Shown here piece by piece: positions 43,913 through 53,500 of a stretch of 64,000 nt of DNA. Positions within the stretch are counted from its first letter, which is position 1. Each line of letters starts with the position of its first letter. The notes under the pieces are model-generated. The model did not search any database and was not told where the DNA came from. It saw only the letters and a program-made list of their open reading frames with translations. The stretch comes from Pochonia chlamydosporia 170 (taxonomy: Eukaryota; Ascomycota; Sordariomycetes; Hypocreales; Clavicipitaceae): contig NC_035791.1 of the NCBI RefSeq assembly GCF_001653235.2, positions 6,262,001 through 6,326,000 of the forward strand, given 5' to 3'. The position numbers and the translations under genes are program-made.

Positions 43913-44663
43913 ATGGATGGTAATCGCATAAAGGAAGCGATCCTGAAGGATGGCTTCATTGTCATTGAAGCTGGCGAGGTTGGACAAAGGGTGGATGTTT
44001 TCAGGGGGAAGAAGTATCCATTCCTCAAAGAAGGCGGTCTCTACTTCCTGAAGGATACTCTTGAAGATACTGTATGCTTACTCTATTCATACCAAGAGAC
44101 ACTTTTCTAATTCTGACATAGAAGGTTGTCGAAACCGTTGAGTCTTTATTTAAGCGATCTGGCCTAGGCATGTTCACACTTTTCGGGCCGCATCCCGACA
44201 CAGCGCGAGCCCCGTTAAATAGGACCAGCGACGAATTACTTGTCGTCAACGTCCTACATTGTGGTCCAGGCTCGAAAATTATATTGTACGAAAATAGTCA
44301 CAAACACTTCTTGGATGCCAGGCCTCCTGCAATGAAAGAAGATGATACTGGCTTCCTCGAGAAATTAAGGACTTCCATGAGAAAACCGGGCATTACGGAA
44401 TTAGAAAAAACATTACCTGCCGGTGGTTTGTAAGTTTATTCCCTCTTTGTGCTTATTTGCGCTGAGACAAAGATAGTATTTTCCTGGATGGCCGGTTCTT
44501 CACGACTATTCTGCAAGGTGTTGTTCTTGAAGTTGCCTTCGCGGATGAGAAAGAACTCAATGAATGGAATCCGATACAGCTTCCAGGGTCCCCAGACCTC
44601 GAAAGCATTGTGGACAGCATGGAACGCGAGAGGATCAAAATAAACATAAAATTTGTCAAATAG
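43913..44663 (+). CDS. Hypothetical protein, three exons, 217 aa
   Basis: Exons 43913-44071, 44122-44429 and 44477-44663 (654 nt) are in phase; donors GTATGC and GTAAGT, acceptors CATAG and GATAG. The start ATG (MDGNRIKEAILKDGFIVIEA) has upstream in-frame sequence without a better ATG. The protein is beta-rich: LLVVNVLHCGPGSKIILYEN, SHKHFLDARPPAMK, GGFIFLDGRFFTTILQGVVL, EVAFADEKELNEWNPIQLP. This spacing of short beta strands with SHKH and a later GRFFTTI could suit a cupin-like or 2OG-oxygenase-like barrel, but the metal ligands are not convincing, so I leave it unnamed. Confidence 0.6.
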
Positions 44664-44675
44664 CACAATATCAGC

Positions 44676-45991
44676 TTAATTATTAGACAGTGATGCACCA
44701 TTTATCCCAATATTAAAAAGCTCCCCCCCATGATCCATCTTGCCGGAATATGCGGCGGTAGCAACCACACTGGGTGTGTTCGAGTACCATTGAGGAACTG
44801 GATGAGGATACCCCCAATATATTGGATTACTGGAGAATAATGTTCCTCTGGGATAAACAGGAGGGTCGGTCGACAAACTAGACATAACCGTGAAACCATC
44901 GTTCCCGGGCAATGATGGCGTGTCAGATGAATTTGACCCTAGTCCAAATTAGCGCGAGTCTATAAATATGATGGGAAATTAAACAACCTTCCGCTGCATT
45001 TATAGTTTCAAGACCATCCTTTCTCGTGGTTCGTTCCAGATTCTCAATAAAAACTGGGTTTTCCAAATGTGTGACAGCTTCTGTCGTCCTGGCGTATACA
45101 TTATCCGTTTGACCACACCAAGACAGTGCCCGTTCAAGCTCATCTCTCGCTCTTTGTAAGAGTTTTTTCTTCCGTGCCTTAGCTTTCCGTTTGAAGAGCT
45201 CGTTTCTATCCTTCTTCAAGCATTTATCGATATGGATTTCGGCAGAGCGCACGTCCTCAAATTCATGGTTACACTCACAACTACCTTCAGCCTTAACATC
45301 TGCGGAGGCGTTAGCGCGCAGTTTGGGCGAATATTGGGTCAGGACGCAATACGAGTGCGGAAGTGTCGCTTCAGTGATTTTTTCTCACTGTAAGTTTGTC
45401 TGTCGGTTCTACATTCTGGATGTGGGCATTTTAGCACCAGTGAATTGGTAGGTTCGTTACGCTTTGTATCGTCCTGGTCGGCCACGTTTGGTTCAGCGTA
45501 AGCTAACATTTGTTGCAATTCTGACATCAACTGTTGCCATTCGAGCGTAAGCTCCCCAATGCGAGCTTGGATTGACTGAGATGCGAGTGTTAAGTCGTGC
45601 ATGTGAGCTTGTATTGTTTGCGATCGAAACTATCCAAGGTCAGCGCATCCAACGCGGAGGGAGCGGAGAAAAATGAATCGCAAACCCGGATGGTCTCAAT
45701 ACGCCTAGATAGTTCGGGACTTTGGCACTGATTGACTGATGTTTCGCACATTTTCGCCACTACAGCCATAGGATGGGTGGGGGAAGTAGTTGAAAGGTTA
45801 AGGTGGGGTCGTATGCGGGAATTGACTCGATCTTCTGGCAGCATCACCTGACCGGTATTGACCCAACTCATCATATAAGAAACTTCCCCTCCAACCGTAA
45901 CCTTGGTTCCCTCTTCGTCTACAGATATAATGCAAACAGCATACCACACACAGTAACGGTATGTCATAGATGAAATGTTTCGGTGACTCAT
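44676..45991 (-). CDS. C2H2 zinc-finger protein, four exons
   Basis: Exons 45991-45686, 45629-45353, 45299-44988 and 44938-44676 give 1158 nt (385 aa) in phase. The N-terminal ~100 residues (MSHRNISSMTYRYCVWYAVC...) are of unknown fold. A coiled segment follows (QSIQARIGELTLEWQQLMSE). The finger module reads KCPHPECRTDRQTYSEKKSL then KRHFRTH, joined across an intron (GTATTG...CCGCAG) to a second Cys/His unit (GSCECNHEFEDVRSAEIHID then KC). Splicing restores the H of RTH, strong support for this model. The rest is basic, then Ser/Pro/Tyr-rich. It is probably a nuclear regulator; the target is unknown. The first donor (GTTTGC) is weak. Confidence 0.65.
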
Positions 45992-46347
45992 TTTGCTGAC
46001 ACGGTTTGAGATGCCATCCGAGTGCGATGCCTGTGGTGGAACGGGGAAACAAGGCAATTTGGCCTGCGGCCTGTGCAACGGGGGAAAGAACAAGTTACAG
46101 CGCTATACGTTGGGGCCCCGAACGTAAATAGAAACATTGGTCGGAGAGCATTAGGCGGCAGAGCAACCACATCAACAGCAACATGTGGATCAGTCGAGAG
46201 GCAGAGCTATCATTCGCCTAAATGGGCTTTGTGTACTTGGTTACAGGTCAGAATGTACGATATTCTTGATACCCCGCAAAAGAAAAAATATGACGCAGCT
46301 GATCCTGAGTTCCCAGATTTTGGTGGAAGGAATCTGCATGACGCATA

Positions 46348-46461
46348 GAGCACAACCTGTACCGCAGAGCACAGCCTGTACCGCAGAGCACAGCCTGTAC
46401 CGCAGAGCACAGCCTGTACCGCAGAGCACAGCCTGTACCGCAGAGCACAGCCTGTACCGCA
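46348..46461. repeat. 19-bp minisatellite B
   Basis: Six tandem copies of GAGCACAGCCTGTACCGCA (the first copy has one A for G). Same period and same copy number as minisatellite A, 3 kb away. Its unit aligns with the reverse complement of the A unit at 13 of 19 positions by hand. Confidence 0.95.
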
Positions 46462-46942
46462 GCGGGAAATACAGCGGTTGGTTGTACTTCACTCTGCATG
46501 AATGGTGAAGACAAGCCCTGGGTTCTCCTGGCAAGCACTTGAGTAAGCGTAGGGGTGAGAATTGTGGACGGATGGGCAATCCACAGACAGGGCAGCAAAT
46601 GACCCCTTCCCGGAGGCGGATTGTGAAAACGTCTGACACAGGTGCCCGGAAAGCAGGAAACAAGGGTCAAGCTTGTAAACACACTTTTTCGGCTGATGGG
46701 AGCACCTAACAATTGGGCAACTGCATCATCAACGGGCACTTTTGGCTTTGGTTCCTGACTAAAAGGCACTCCAGCCTTCAATTGTGGGTGACCAGCAGCG
46801 TCCTAAGTCCTAACCGGTCAGATGCTCGAGTCGGATCAGAGAGTCTTCCGCACGCCATATCGCCCATGGGAGGCGGGAGCGCGATCGCTCCTGATGGCGT
46901 TAATATCATTCATTCATTCATTCTCACGAGCCTTGGGGTCTG
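46462..46942. other. GC-rich non-coding stretch
   Basis: Minus-strand frames here (for example GVICCPVCGLPIRPQF with CxxC) have no supported structure. A short ATTC microsatellite lies at about 46906-46922. No gene is called. Confidence 0.5.
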
Positions 46943-47223
46943 TCAATGAATCTGCTTAGCTTCCTGGTACTATCCCAAGTTTTTAAGTACAACTGCGATG
47001 TTATTCATGCTGGTGAGCGTAGATGGATGCTCTTTGCCCAGCGCCATTTCAAGAACCTGGAGTGTCTGACGATGTATCTCCTCAGATTCGAGAGCACAAC
47101 TCCAAGGTTGCTTATGCTGGTGAGTGCAGATGGATGCTTATGCAGCTCGAATGTCTGCCGATGCATCTGCTCGGCCTCCTCGTACTTGCCCAGATTCGAG
47201 AGTTCATTTACAACGTTCGTCAT
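46943..47223 (-). pseudogene. Kinesin-light-chain-type TPR relic
   Basis: The minus strand carries about two TPR units: VNELSNLGKYEEAEQMHRQT, FELHKHPSALTSISNLGVVL, then (after a frame change near 47085) EEIHRQTLQVLEMALGKEHP, STLTSMNNIAVVLKNLG, an in-frame TAG and YQEAKQIH followed by TGA. The repeat consensus is that of fungal kinesin-light-chain-like TPR proteins of allorecognition-type genes. With no start, a frame change and stops, it is a remnant. An intact relative lies at 53501-54880. Confidence 0.8.
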
Positions 47224-47665
47224 GCTTTTTTAGTGTGTCTGAGCAGCGGGCTGCTTCGTATATCTTAAATCGACACTGTACCCTGGTTTGTTAGATGAGA
47301 CGACGTATGACCCAGCAACGGATATGCCGGAATAAGTTTTATCCAGCAATTGCCGAGGGTCATTTGATGACTAATCGACAGTGGCGCCCAAAACAACCGC
47401 ATGACGCTCTTGCCCTCCAAATAACCTCTTCAGCTGCAATGTTCACCATTGATAAGCGCTTCCTTCACTTCCCTGCACTAACATGGGCTGTCCTTTGGCG
47501 CTACACACTTGGCCCATGTGTTTTTATATGGAATTTTGCTTTCCGCATATTGATCAGAGAACCTGCAATACCGTCACGCGATGCCGAAGCCCAGAAGCAG
47601 CATCATCAGCATGAGCAGCAGTTCAAGGTCAGAGCGTTTTCCGTAGTCCATTTGGGGATATATAC
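47224..47665. other. No confident gene
   Basis: A plus-strand frame from 47295 is open but lacks family features. It may be a 5' exon region of the kinase gene that follows; no junction was resolved. Confidence 0.35.
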
Positions 47666-48604
47666 TAAAAACACCGACAGACAGCATGCACAGAACGGCC
47701 ACGGGAGCTTACCTATGTACCTATTCCAGGGGAATGGCGACGGAAAGAAAAACCAAATTGGCCTGAATCAGCCTTCCAGGTTCCCGCAGAAGTGCCTGAT
47801 GGCACTATATACTATGTTACGAAAGGAAGATGGATCGATCAGGGGAGCACGGCACATATTGAGCTCCTTCCGTCGGGTCACATCGTTAAGTACCCTAAGT
47901 CGAATCCATACTGCCAAACAAATGAGGAAGAAAATCGCGATCGTGTCAGATTAGAGGCCGAAGTTTATAAGCGGCTCAACAATTCGTCCTACATCCCTAA
48001 GCTCATTGACTGGGATCCGAACTTGTGCTGTTTGACTTTGGAGCACTTGGAAAACGGGAACCTCCAGGCGTACGTCGGAAAACTTGTTGAAGTGACAACC
48101 GGCGACCAAGTGATAAACCACGTTCCCATCGAAGTTCGACGACGGTGGGCAGTTCAAGCAACCAGGGCAATAACCGTTGTTCATTCAGCTCAGGTTATTC
48201 ACTGCGATATCACACCACGCAATTTCTTGTTGAATGCACAACTAGATCTCCGCATTTCTGATTTCGCTGGTTGTTCAATTTCTGGGTCCCCCCCTCTCAT
48301 TGCACCCGGATCAAGATATCAACCACCGGGTTGGAATTGGAAACGCAAGGCAGTGGAAGAGGATGATGTCTTCGCCCTTGGCTCAGTTTTATACTTCATA
48401 ATGGTTGGTAGAGAACCATATCCAGATTTGGAAGAGGAAGAAGTGCACGAGTTGTTCCAGGGGGCAAAATTCCCACACGTGGACCAACTCCCATGTGGAG
48501 AGATTATTCACAGTTGCTGGGACGGGACTTTTTCTTCTGCTGAGCGAGTAGTGGATGCCTTGAATGGCCTAGGTTGGGAAGCTAACATTGAGCAACAGTG
48601 GTGA
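47666..48604 (+). CDS. Small protein kinase (HCD/DFA type)
   Basis: The kinase frame is open from about 47666 and has no good ATG, so a 5' exon is missing; conserved sequence starts near 47792 (PDGTIYYVTKGRWIDQGSTA). Kinase landmarks: the beta3 Lys in HIVKYPKSNP (codon at 47888), LTLEHLENGNLQAYV, catalytic loop HCDITPRNFLL (Asp codon at 48206; HCD for HRD), DFAGC for DFG (Asp at 48260), a P+1-like region ending YQPPGW, and DDVFALGSVLYFIMVGREPY in the F helix. Both catalytic aspartates and the Lys are present, so activity is plausible despite HCD/DFA. It ends soon after the kinase domain. The family is a fungal-specific short kinase group, often multicopy in accessory regions. Confidence 0.75.
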
Positions 48605-50574
48605 CTGCCAATAATCAGTTTCCTCAAATCACTATGCAGTCGTGTCTCAAATACATGATTCCCTCTGTAATTGAGCCTTGCTGAGAGTCTCAAAAATGGT
48701 CACCAGCTGTCCTTATCCCCCACCGCCTCGTGAGACTACTCTTCCGGTGTGCGTTGCATGGCGGCAAAGCGGCTTTCAGAGCAGAAGCGACTTTCAACGA
48801 GTATTACGATCGCTGTAGCCTTCGTCCCTGTGATTCGGACACATGGTCCTGCTCCTTGTTTGCCCGAGTTGTTCTTCCCTTGGAACAGGACAAGGAGTGG
48901 AGCTCTCCTCGAATTGCGGGCAGCCATCCATGATAAGAGTTCTTGTGATGATGTTGCACGTCGCGGGGCAACCTGAATAGCGCGTGGTAGATACAAGTAA
49001 TCGGCACATGTCCAGGACTGGCAAAGCAAGGCTCGAATTGTTGTGTACTTAGGTCCAAACACGTAATGAATAGGCTCGGTTGAAATACCAACTCCCAGGT
49101 CGTGTCTGAACTGTTTTAATAACTAACGGGAGCGACTTCTTTGCCCCGCACGGCTGCCTTGAAACATGGTGGACGGGGACCCCACCAAGGTGCGGGAGGC
49201 GTTGAGCCGTTCTACGGTTCGGATGCATGTTAATCAGGCGTAATTGCAAAATCAAATGTTGAAAGGCATGTTCACCCTTGTGCAGGGCCACAAACCCCAC
49301 TTGCTCATGGACTGATACAGGCGGGAAAGTTGGGCCGATGGCTTGGTTCGGCGTCCAAGGATAAGCTGGACACTACCTGCCGGAAGATTGCATCATTCGG
49401 CCCCGATTGATTAATGAGCCGGAAACGTTGAACATGACGCTGATGTAACGTTCACGTCTGAAGCATCTTAGTTAATCATGTTGTGGTGAATTGAATGTGG
49501 TGAAGGTGGCGTGGGCGCTGCTGTGCAGACACTACCATGCTGTGCAGGCGCTACTTAAACGGTCAAATTATACCAGGGAACACGGGTAGGTGCATCCTTC
49601 AGCCGCCATTGAGTTGAGAGGTCCTGAAAGCCATGTAGAAACGGTCCCGGGGCAAACCGCCAACAACTGTGCTGTGCTCTGGGCAAAAAAAAAAAAAAAA
49701 AAAAAAACTAGTTGGTTGCGGTCACAGGACTCTGTAGTAGATGGGTAGTAAGTAAGTCGGCACCAGTGATGGCCATCAGTTCCAGCTCTGCTGCGTGGTT
49801 TGTGAAGAAACTTGAAGGTACATTGGTAGTTTCACGCTAAACTATTTCTAGACTGGAGGTGGGTCTCCCTATCTATCTTGTGTACCGAAACCGCGACGGT
49901 CTTAACGCCTTCTACTGTATCATATGAAATGCAATGTATTCAATAAATTTCCTGGAGCTCTGTCATGATGAAGGATTGTATATCATGCGACCAATATGGG
50001 TTGCCGAAAGATAAGTTGCATGAGCGATTGCGAAGAACAGAACACACATACGTCAGACCGCGGCCATGCCATCGTCTAAATTTAACTTGCTGTCTACTCC
50101 AGGTATGGGGTAAATTGCTGGAGTGCGATACGCGAGGCACAACAGCTTCAACCGGGAAGCTTTGTTTTGTCACAGGTGAAGGTCGTGTTGCGGGGTATGT
50201 TCCAGTACCTGCTGGATGATGACTGGTGAGAATGGTCTTCTTGGAGGGTAGTAGTAGGACGAATCTAGCAACTCATGAGATCAGTTTACGAAATAGTTCC
50301 TCATAGTCCGAAAATGGCTCTGTTCAAGCCGCCTTCCAGAGGTAAGTCACATCCGACCGCGTGGACGGGTTCATCCATTTTCTACCTCGGAAATGAAGAT
50401 CAAATGGTTCAGCCCATATCCGTTGTGAAAATTGGTGTTACTGTATACAACTTTCAAGCATGTCGTGTCATCAACGGCGCCGTCATCTCATTCCACGTAT
50501 ACGGTTCGGACTCAGTCAACCTTGTCAGCCAGCTGCAGTCTTTTGTAGCGAGACAAAGAGGGTACAAATACATT
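48605..50574. other. Long non-coding stretch with poly(A) tract
   Basis: Short overlapping frames only. GC content is higher in 48750-49680 than in its flanks, and a 23-A tract follows at 49685. The plus-strand frame open from 50275 leads into the Sho1-like gene but lacks Sho1 features before 50575. Confidence 0.45.
49685..49707 (+). repeat. A23 homopolymer
   Basis: Twenty-three consecutive A residues after GGGC, at the 3' edge of a relatively GC-rich block. It could be the tail of a retroposed sequence or a simple repeat. Confidence 0.9.
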
Positions 50575-51353
50575 ATGTTTTGTCTAAGCAACATCCTCGC
50601 TAAGCCATTTGACCTGGCTACGCTATCTGTCTCAATTGTAAGTAACAGCGGTAATAATAGTTTGTTTTGAGCGGTACTAACATGAGAAAGCTCTTCTGGG
50701 TCGTCACTGCGGTATCCTGCATACTTTGTCAAATACAGGCTGACTCGGCGAATCTGTTTCCTTCATTCGCATGGTGGTCGATCGTTTACAGCTTTTTCCT
50801 GATTGCCGGAATTTTTTATTTGACAGGAACTGATGGGCTTGTGAGATATCAAGTCGCGATTGCTGGGTATCTCGGGGCAGGAATAGTACTGGTCACATCT
50901 TCCGTGAATTCGTTAGCATATTCACCTAGTGGTGCTAGAGTAGCTGCCACCGTAGGATTCATAGTGCTTTCCATGGTCATGGCTCGTATCATCTCCCTGC
51001 TCCCTCATTGACTTTCCACTAATATTTGATAGATTATATGGCTACTATACTTTGGCTCGGAGCAGTCTTCCAAACCGCGACAACTTGTAGACTCTCTCTC
51101 TGACACACCTTCTTCAATAAGAACTGAGCGGGGGGCAGAACCGTTGCCAAGCCCCCCGAAAACCCGTCAAGGATGGCCGTACAAGGCGACAGCCTTATAC
51201 TCTTACGATGGCAACCCCAAGGACCCAAAAGAGATCTCATTTGCTAGAGGAGAGATTTTGGATGTATCTAATATTTGCGGGGCGTGGTGGCCAGTGAAGA
51301 AAACTTCAGGAGAGGAAGGCATCGCACCAAGTAGTTATCTCATGCTGAGATAG
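50575..51353 (+). CDS. Short Sho1-like osmosensor (TM segments + SH3)
   Basis: Exons 50575-50637, 50691-50975 and 51033-51353 (669 nt, 222 aa) are in phase. The N-terminus (MFCLSNILAKPFDLATLSVS) and helices (LFWVVTAVSCILCQIQAD, FAWWSIVYSFFLIAGIFYL, YQVAIAGYLGAGIVLVTSSV, GARVAATVGFIVLSM, IIWLLYFGSEQ) follow the Sho1 membrane domain. The C-terminus is an SH3 domain (PYKATALYSYDGNPKDPKEI then WWPVKKTSGEEGIAPSSYL). In Sho1 the SH3 binds a Pro motif in the HOG-pathway MAPKK. The linker between membrane and SH3 is only about 45 residues, so the protein is well below the usual ~290-aa fungal Sho1. Intron donors GTAAGT and GTCATG; the second is weak. It is probably an extra paralogue rather than the core gene. 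Confidence 0.75.
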
Positions 51354-51791
51354 ACGTAAATTATCTTGGCATTATGGCTTAACTGCCAAGTGTGATGAGT
51401 CATGCTGTAGAGTTTTGTACTTTAGAGAACAATACATATGTGCCGGTATTACTCCCGGTGGAAAGTCCGAAAGGGAAATATAAGCCTATGGCACATGTAC
51501 ATTGTCTCAATCAGGCCCATGAGTCCTTGTCATCCAGTTCCTGCTCTTGACAGTTTGTTCTATTGCTTCGCTACGGTTTCTCGTACTCTATCATTCTTCA
51601 CACCATTACGTATACAGTACTATACATAGAACTCTTTTCTTTCGAAAAATAACTTTGTTTGATTCGTCAGTAGCGCTAGGTGCTCTATTCGGCTGTGTGT
51701 GGCCAAAACTTGCTCCACGATATGTATATAGCGTAGCCTGGACCCGTTGCTTTTGAGGGGCATCCATCTTTCAGCTACGGCCAATACTGAT
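51354..51791. other. Intergenic, no gene recognised
   Basis: Holds the 3' flank of the Sho1-like gene and the promoter of the LysM gene. No other coding signal. Confidence 0.6.
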
Positions 51792-52693
51792 ATGATACTA
51801 CGTGCGTTAGTACTGCTTCTGACCCCGCTAGTTGCGGGATGCACCCTCAACCCTCAGTTTGGAATATGGATGGTCAAGAATTGTGACACAATATGGAAAG
51901 CCGCCATCGCTCTTGGTATAAACACCACTGATATTCAGAAACTAAATCCTACCAGAACAATGGATTGGTATATTACATCAGGGCTAGAGTATACAGTTCC
52001 ATATAATGCGATGGTCAAACCGCCTGCTACATGGGTTACGACTGACAGCTGTGTCCCGAAGCTACTATTGCGCAACACAGCCTGTGGTCAACGCAGCGAA
52101 TACGGCAGTGTGCCATCGTCGTATGAAACTAAGCCTTGTGAAGCAGAAACAAAGACTGTGACAAGTCTTCCGATTGCAGCGACCTCAACAATTACGAAGA
52201 CCATCACGATCCCAAGGAACTCGAGCTTCAGCACCACAGCAGCTGTAACACTCTCAACATCGACATCTCCAATATGCTATGCCAGGCCGGATAGAATAGC
52301 AAAAGAAAAAATGGAAGTATTGACATACTCACGCTGGGCTTGTAAAAAATTGGCTGAAGATTCACCCATACTGCAAAGTAGTAATGACAGTATTGCAGTT
52401 TCCCTCAGGGTATCGTCCTCTAATTTTCACTATTTCGCAGTGCGTTGGCTAGATACCTCGTTTGGTCCACATCGAATAAGTCCAAATTGCACTGACCTCA
52501 TATTTGGAGTCTGGGAACGTTGTGAGTAGTTTTCACGAAGCTTCCAGTTGACTTATCTACTCACTACTTTTGTACAGGCAATGGTGGAGGAGAACAAATA
52601 TTCCAGGGCTTGCTTTACGTATATCAACCACTCCAAGCCGAGCACACAATAGCTTGCACCGGCCGCACCGATATACCTTGTACTATGAGTTGA
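51792..52693 (+). CDS. Secreted LysM-domain protein
   Basis: Exons 51792-52521 and 52578-52693 (846 nt, 281 aa) are in phase, donor GTGAGT, acceptor TACAG. The start ATG at 51792 gives a signal peptide (MILRALVLLLTPLVAG, residues 1-17); an upstream in-frame non-ATG extension is rejected. One LysM-like domain spans about 25-72 (WMVKNCDTIWKAAIALGINT; DIQKLNPTRTMDWYITSGLE; YTVPY), with N-C-D-T in place of the usual G-D-T. A Ser/Thr-rich linker follows. A second secreted-type domain with several Cys (CYARPDRIAKEKMEVL; ISPNCTDLIFGVWERCNNGG-like end) resembles C-terminal regions of fungal LysM/chitinase-type proteins. A role in binding chitin or host/cell-wall glycans is inferred. Confidence 0.75.
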
Positions 52694-53500
52694 GCTACGT
52701 GTTATTCATTCATTCATCCTCTATCGCACCAGTGAAGGAAGTCGCAAAACGTCAACTTTAGACCTAAAGCACATGTACAATCTGTGCCTAGCCTTTGTTC
52801 ATTAAAGGCCACGACTTCTGGTCGTCCAATTTCTGCACTATACAACTTGGGGTGCATTCTGGCTGTTCTTATTTGATAAAGACTGTCCCAAACTTAAGTT
52901 GGTAATTTATTAATACAAGCTATAAATTTCAGTTAAGATATTAATCGAGACGCCCTCTTTGGCAAACCATTGCGGCGCTACATTTTCCATCCATCCATCT
53001 CTTCATTGTCTTCAGATGCAAGTATTTAGTAGCCCACATACAGAGAGGGAACGACCGAATACAGACCATAGCAATCCAGCCAACACGTCGAAAATGACAA
53101 ATATGCAGAATAAAGGGACCTCTGTTACAAATAATCTGCCCGAATATTCAGATTGGAGCCACAAGAAGCTTCCAGAGGCTCCTACTCCGGCCTTAGTGGA
53201 GACGTCGTCAGACAGCGTCCCACTGCATCCAGGCTTTAGACCTGGCGCCAGAGATGTTGTGTTTTGCCACGTAACCAACCCGTCACTCTATCTTAATAGA
53301 CTTAAGTAAACTTGGAAGCCGGTATGAGGGGCAATTTCGAAAACACGGAATTTTTGAAGTTACCAATTTAGGGTATTCTGGTAGATCAATAGCAGACAAC
53401 GCATGCAGCACATATTATATGGAGAAGACATTTATTGATGCATCCTCTAATAAGTTATGAGCACCATAAAAGTTTGCTCACACATCTAACGAGAAACATA
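52694..53500. other. Intergenic; one small ORF
   Basis: A 71-aa plus-strand frame at 53094-53309 (MTNMQNKGTSVTNNLPEYSD then WSHKKLPEAPTPALVETSS) has Pro/Ser-rich coding character, but its identity is unknown; it may be the first exon of a lost gene. The rest is AT-rich. Confidence 0.35.

Noticed and set aside
46022..46348. DnaJ-like ORF (YDILDTPQKKKYDAA)
   Set aside because: No HPD motif or J-domain helices; resemblance is limited to one short string.
46248..46781. Minus-strand ORFs across minisatellite B with a CxxC motif
   Set aside because: Openness is produced by the 19-bp repeat; no start, splice path or family support.
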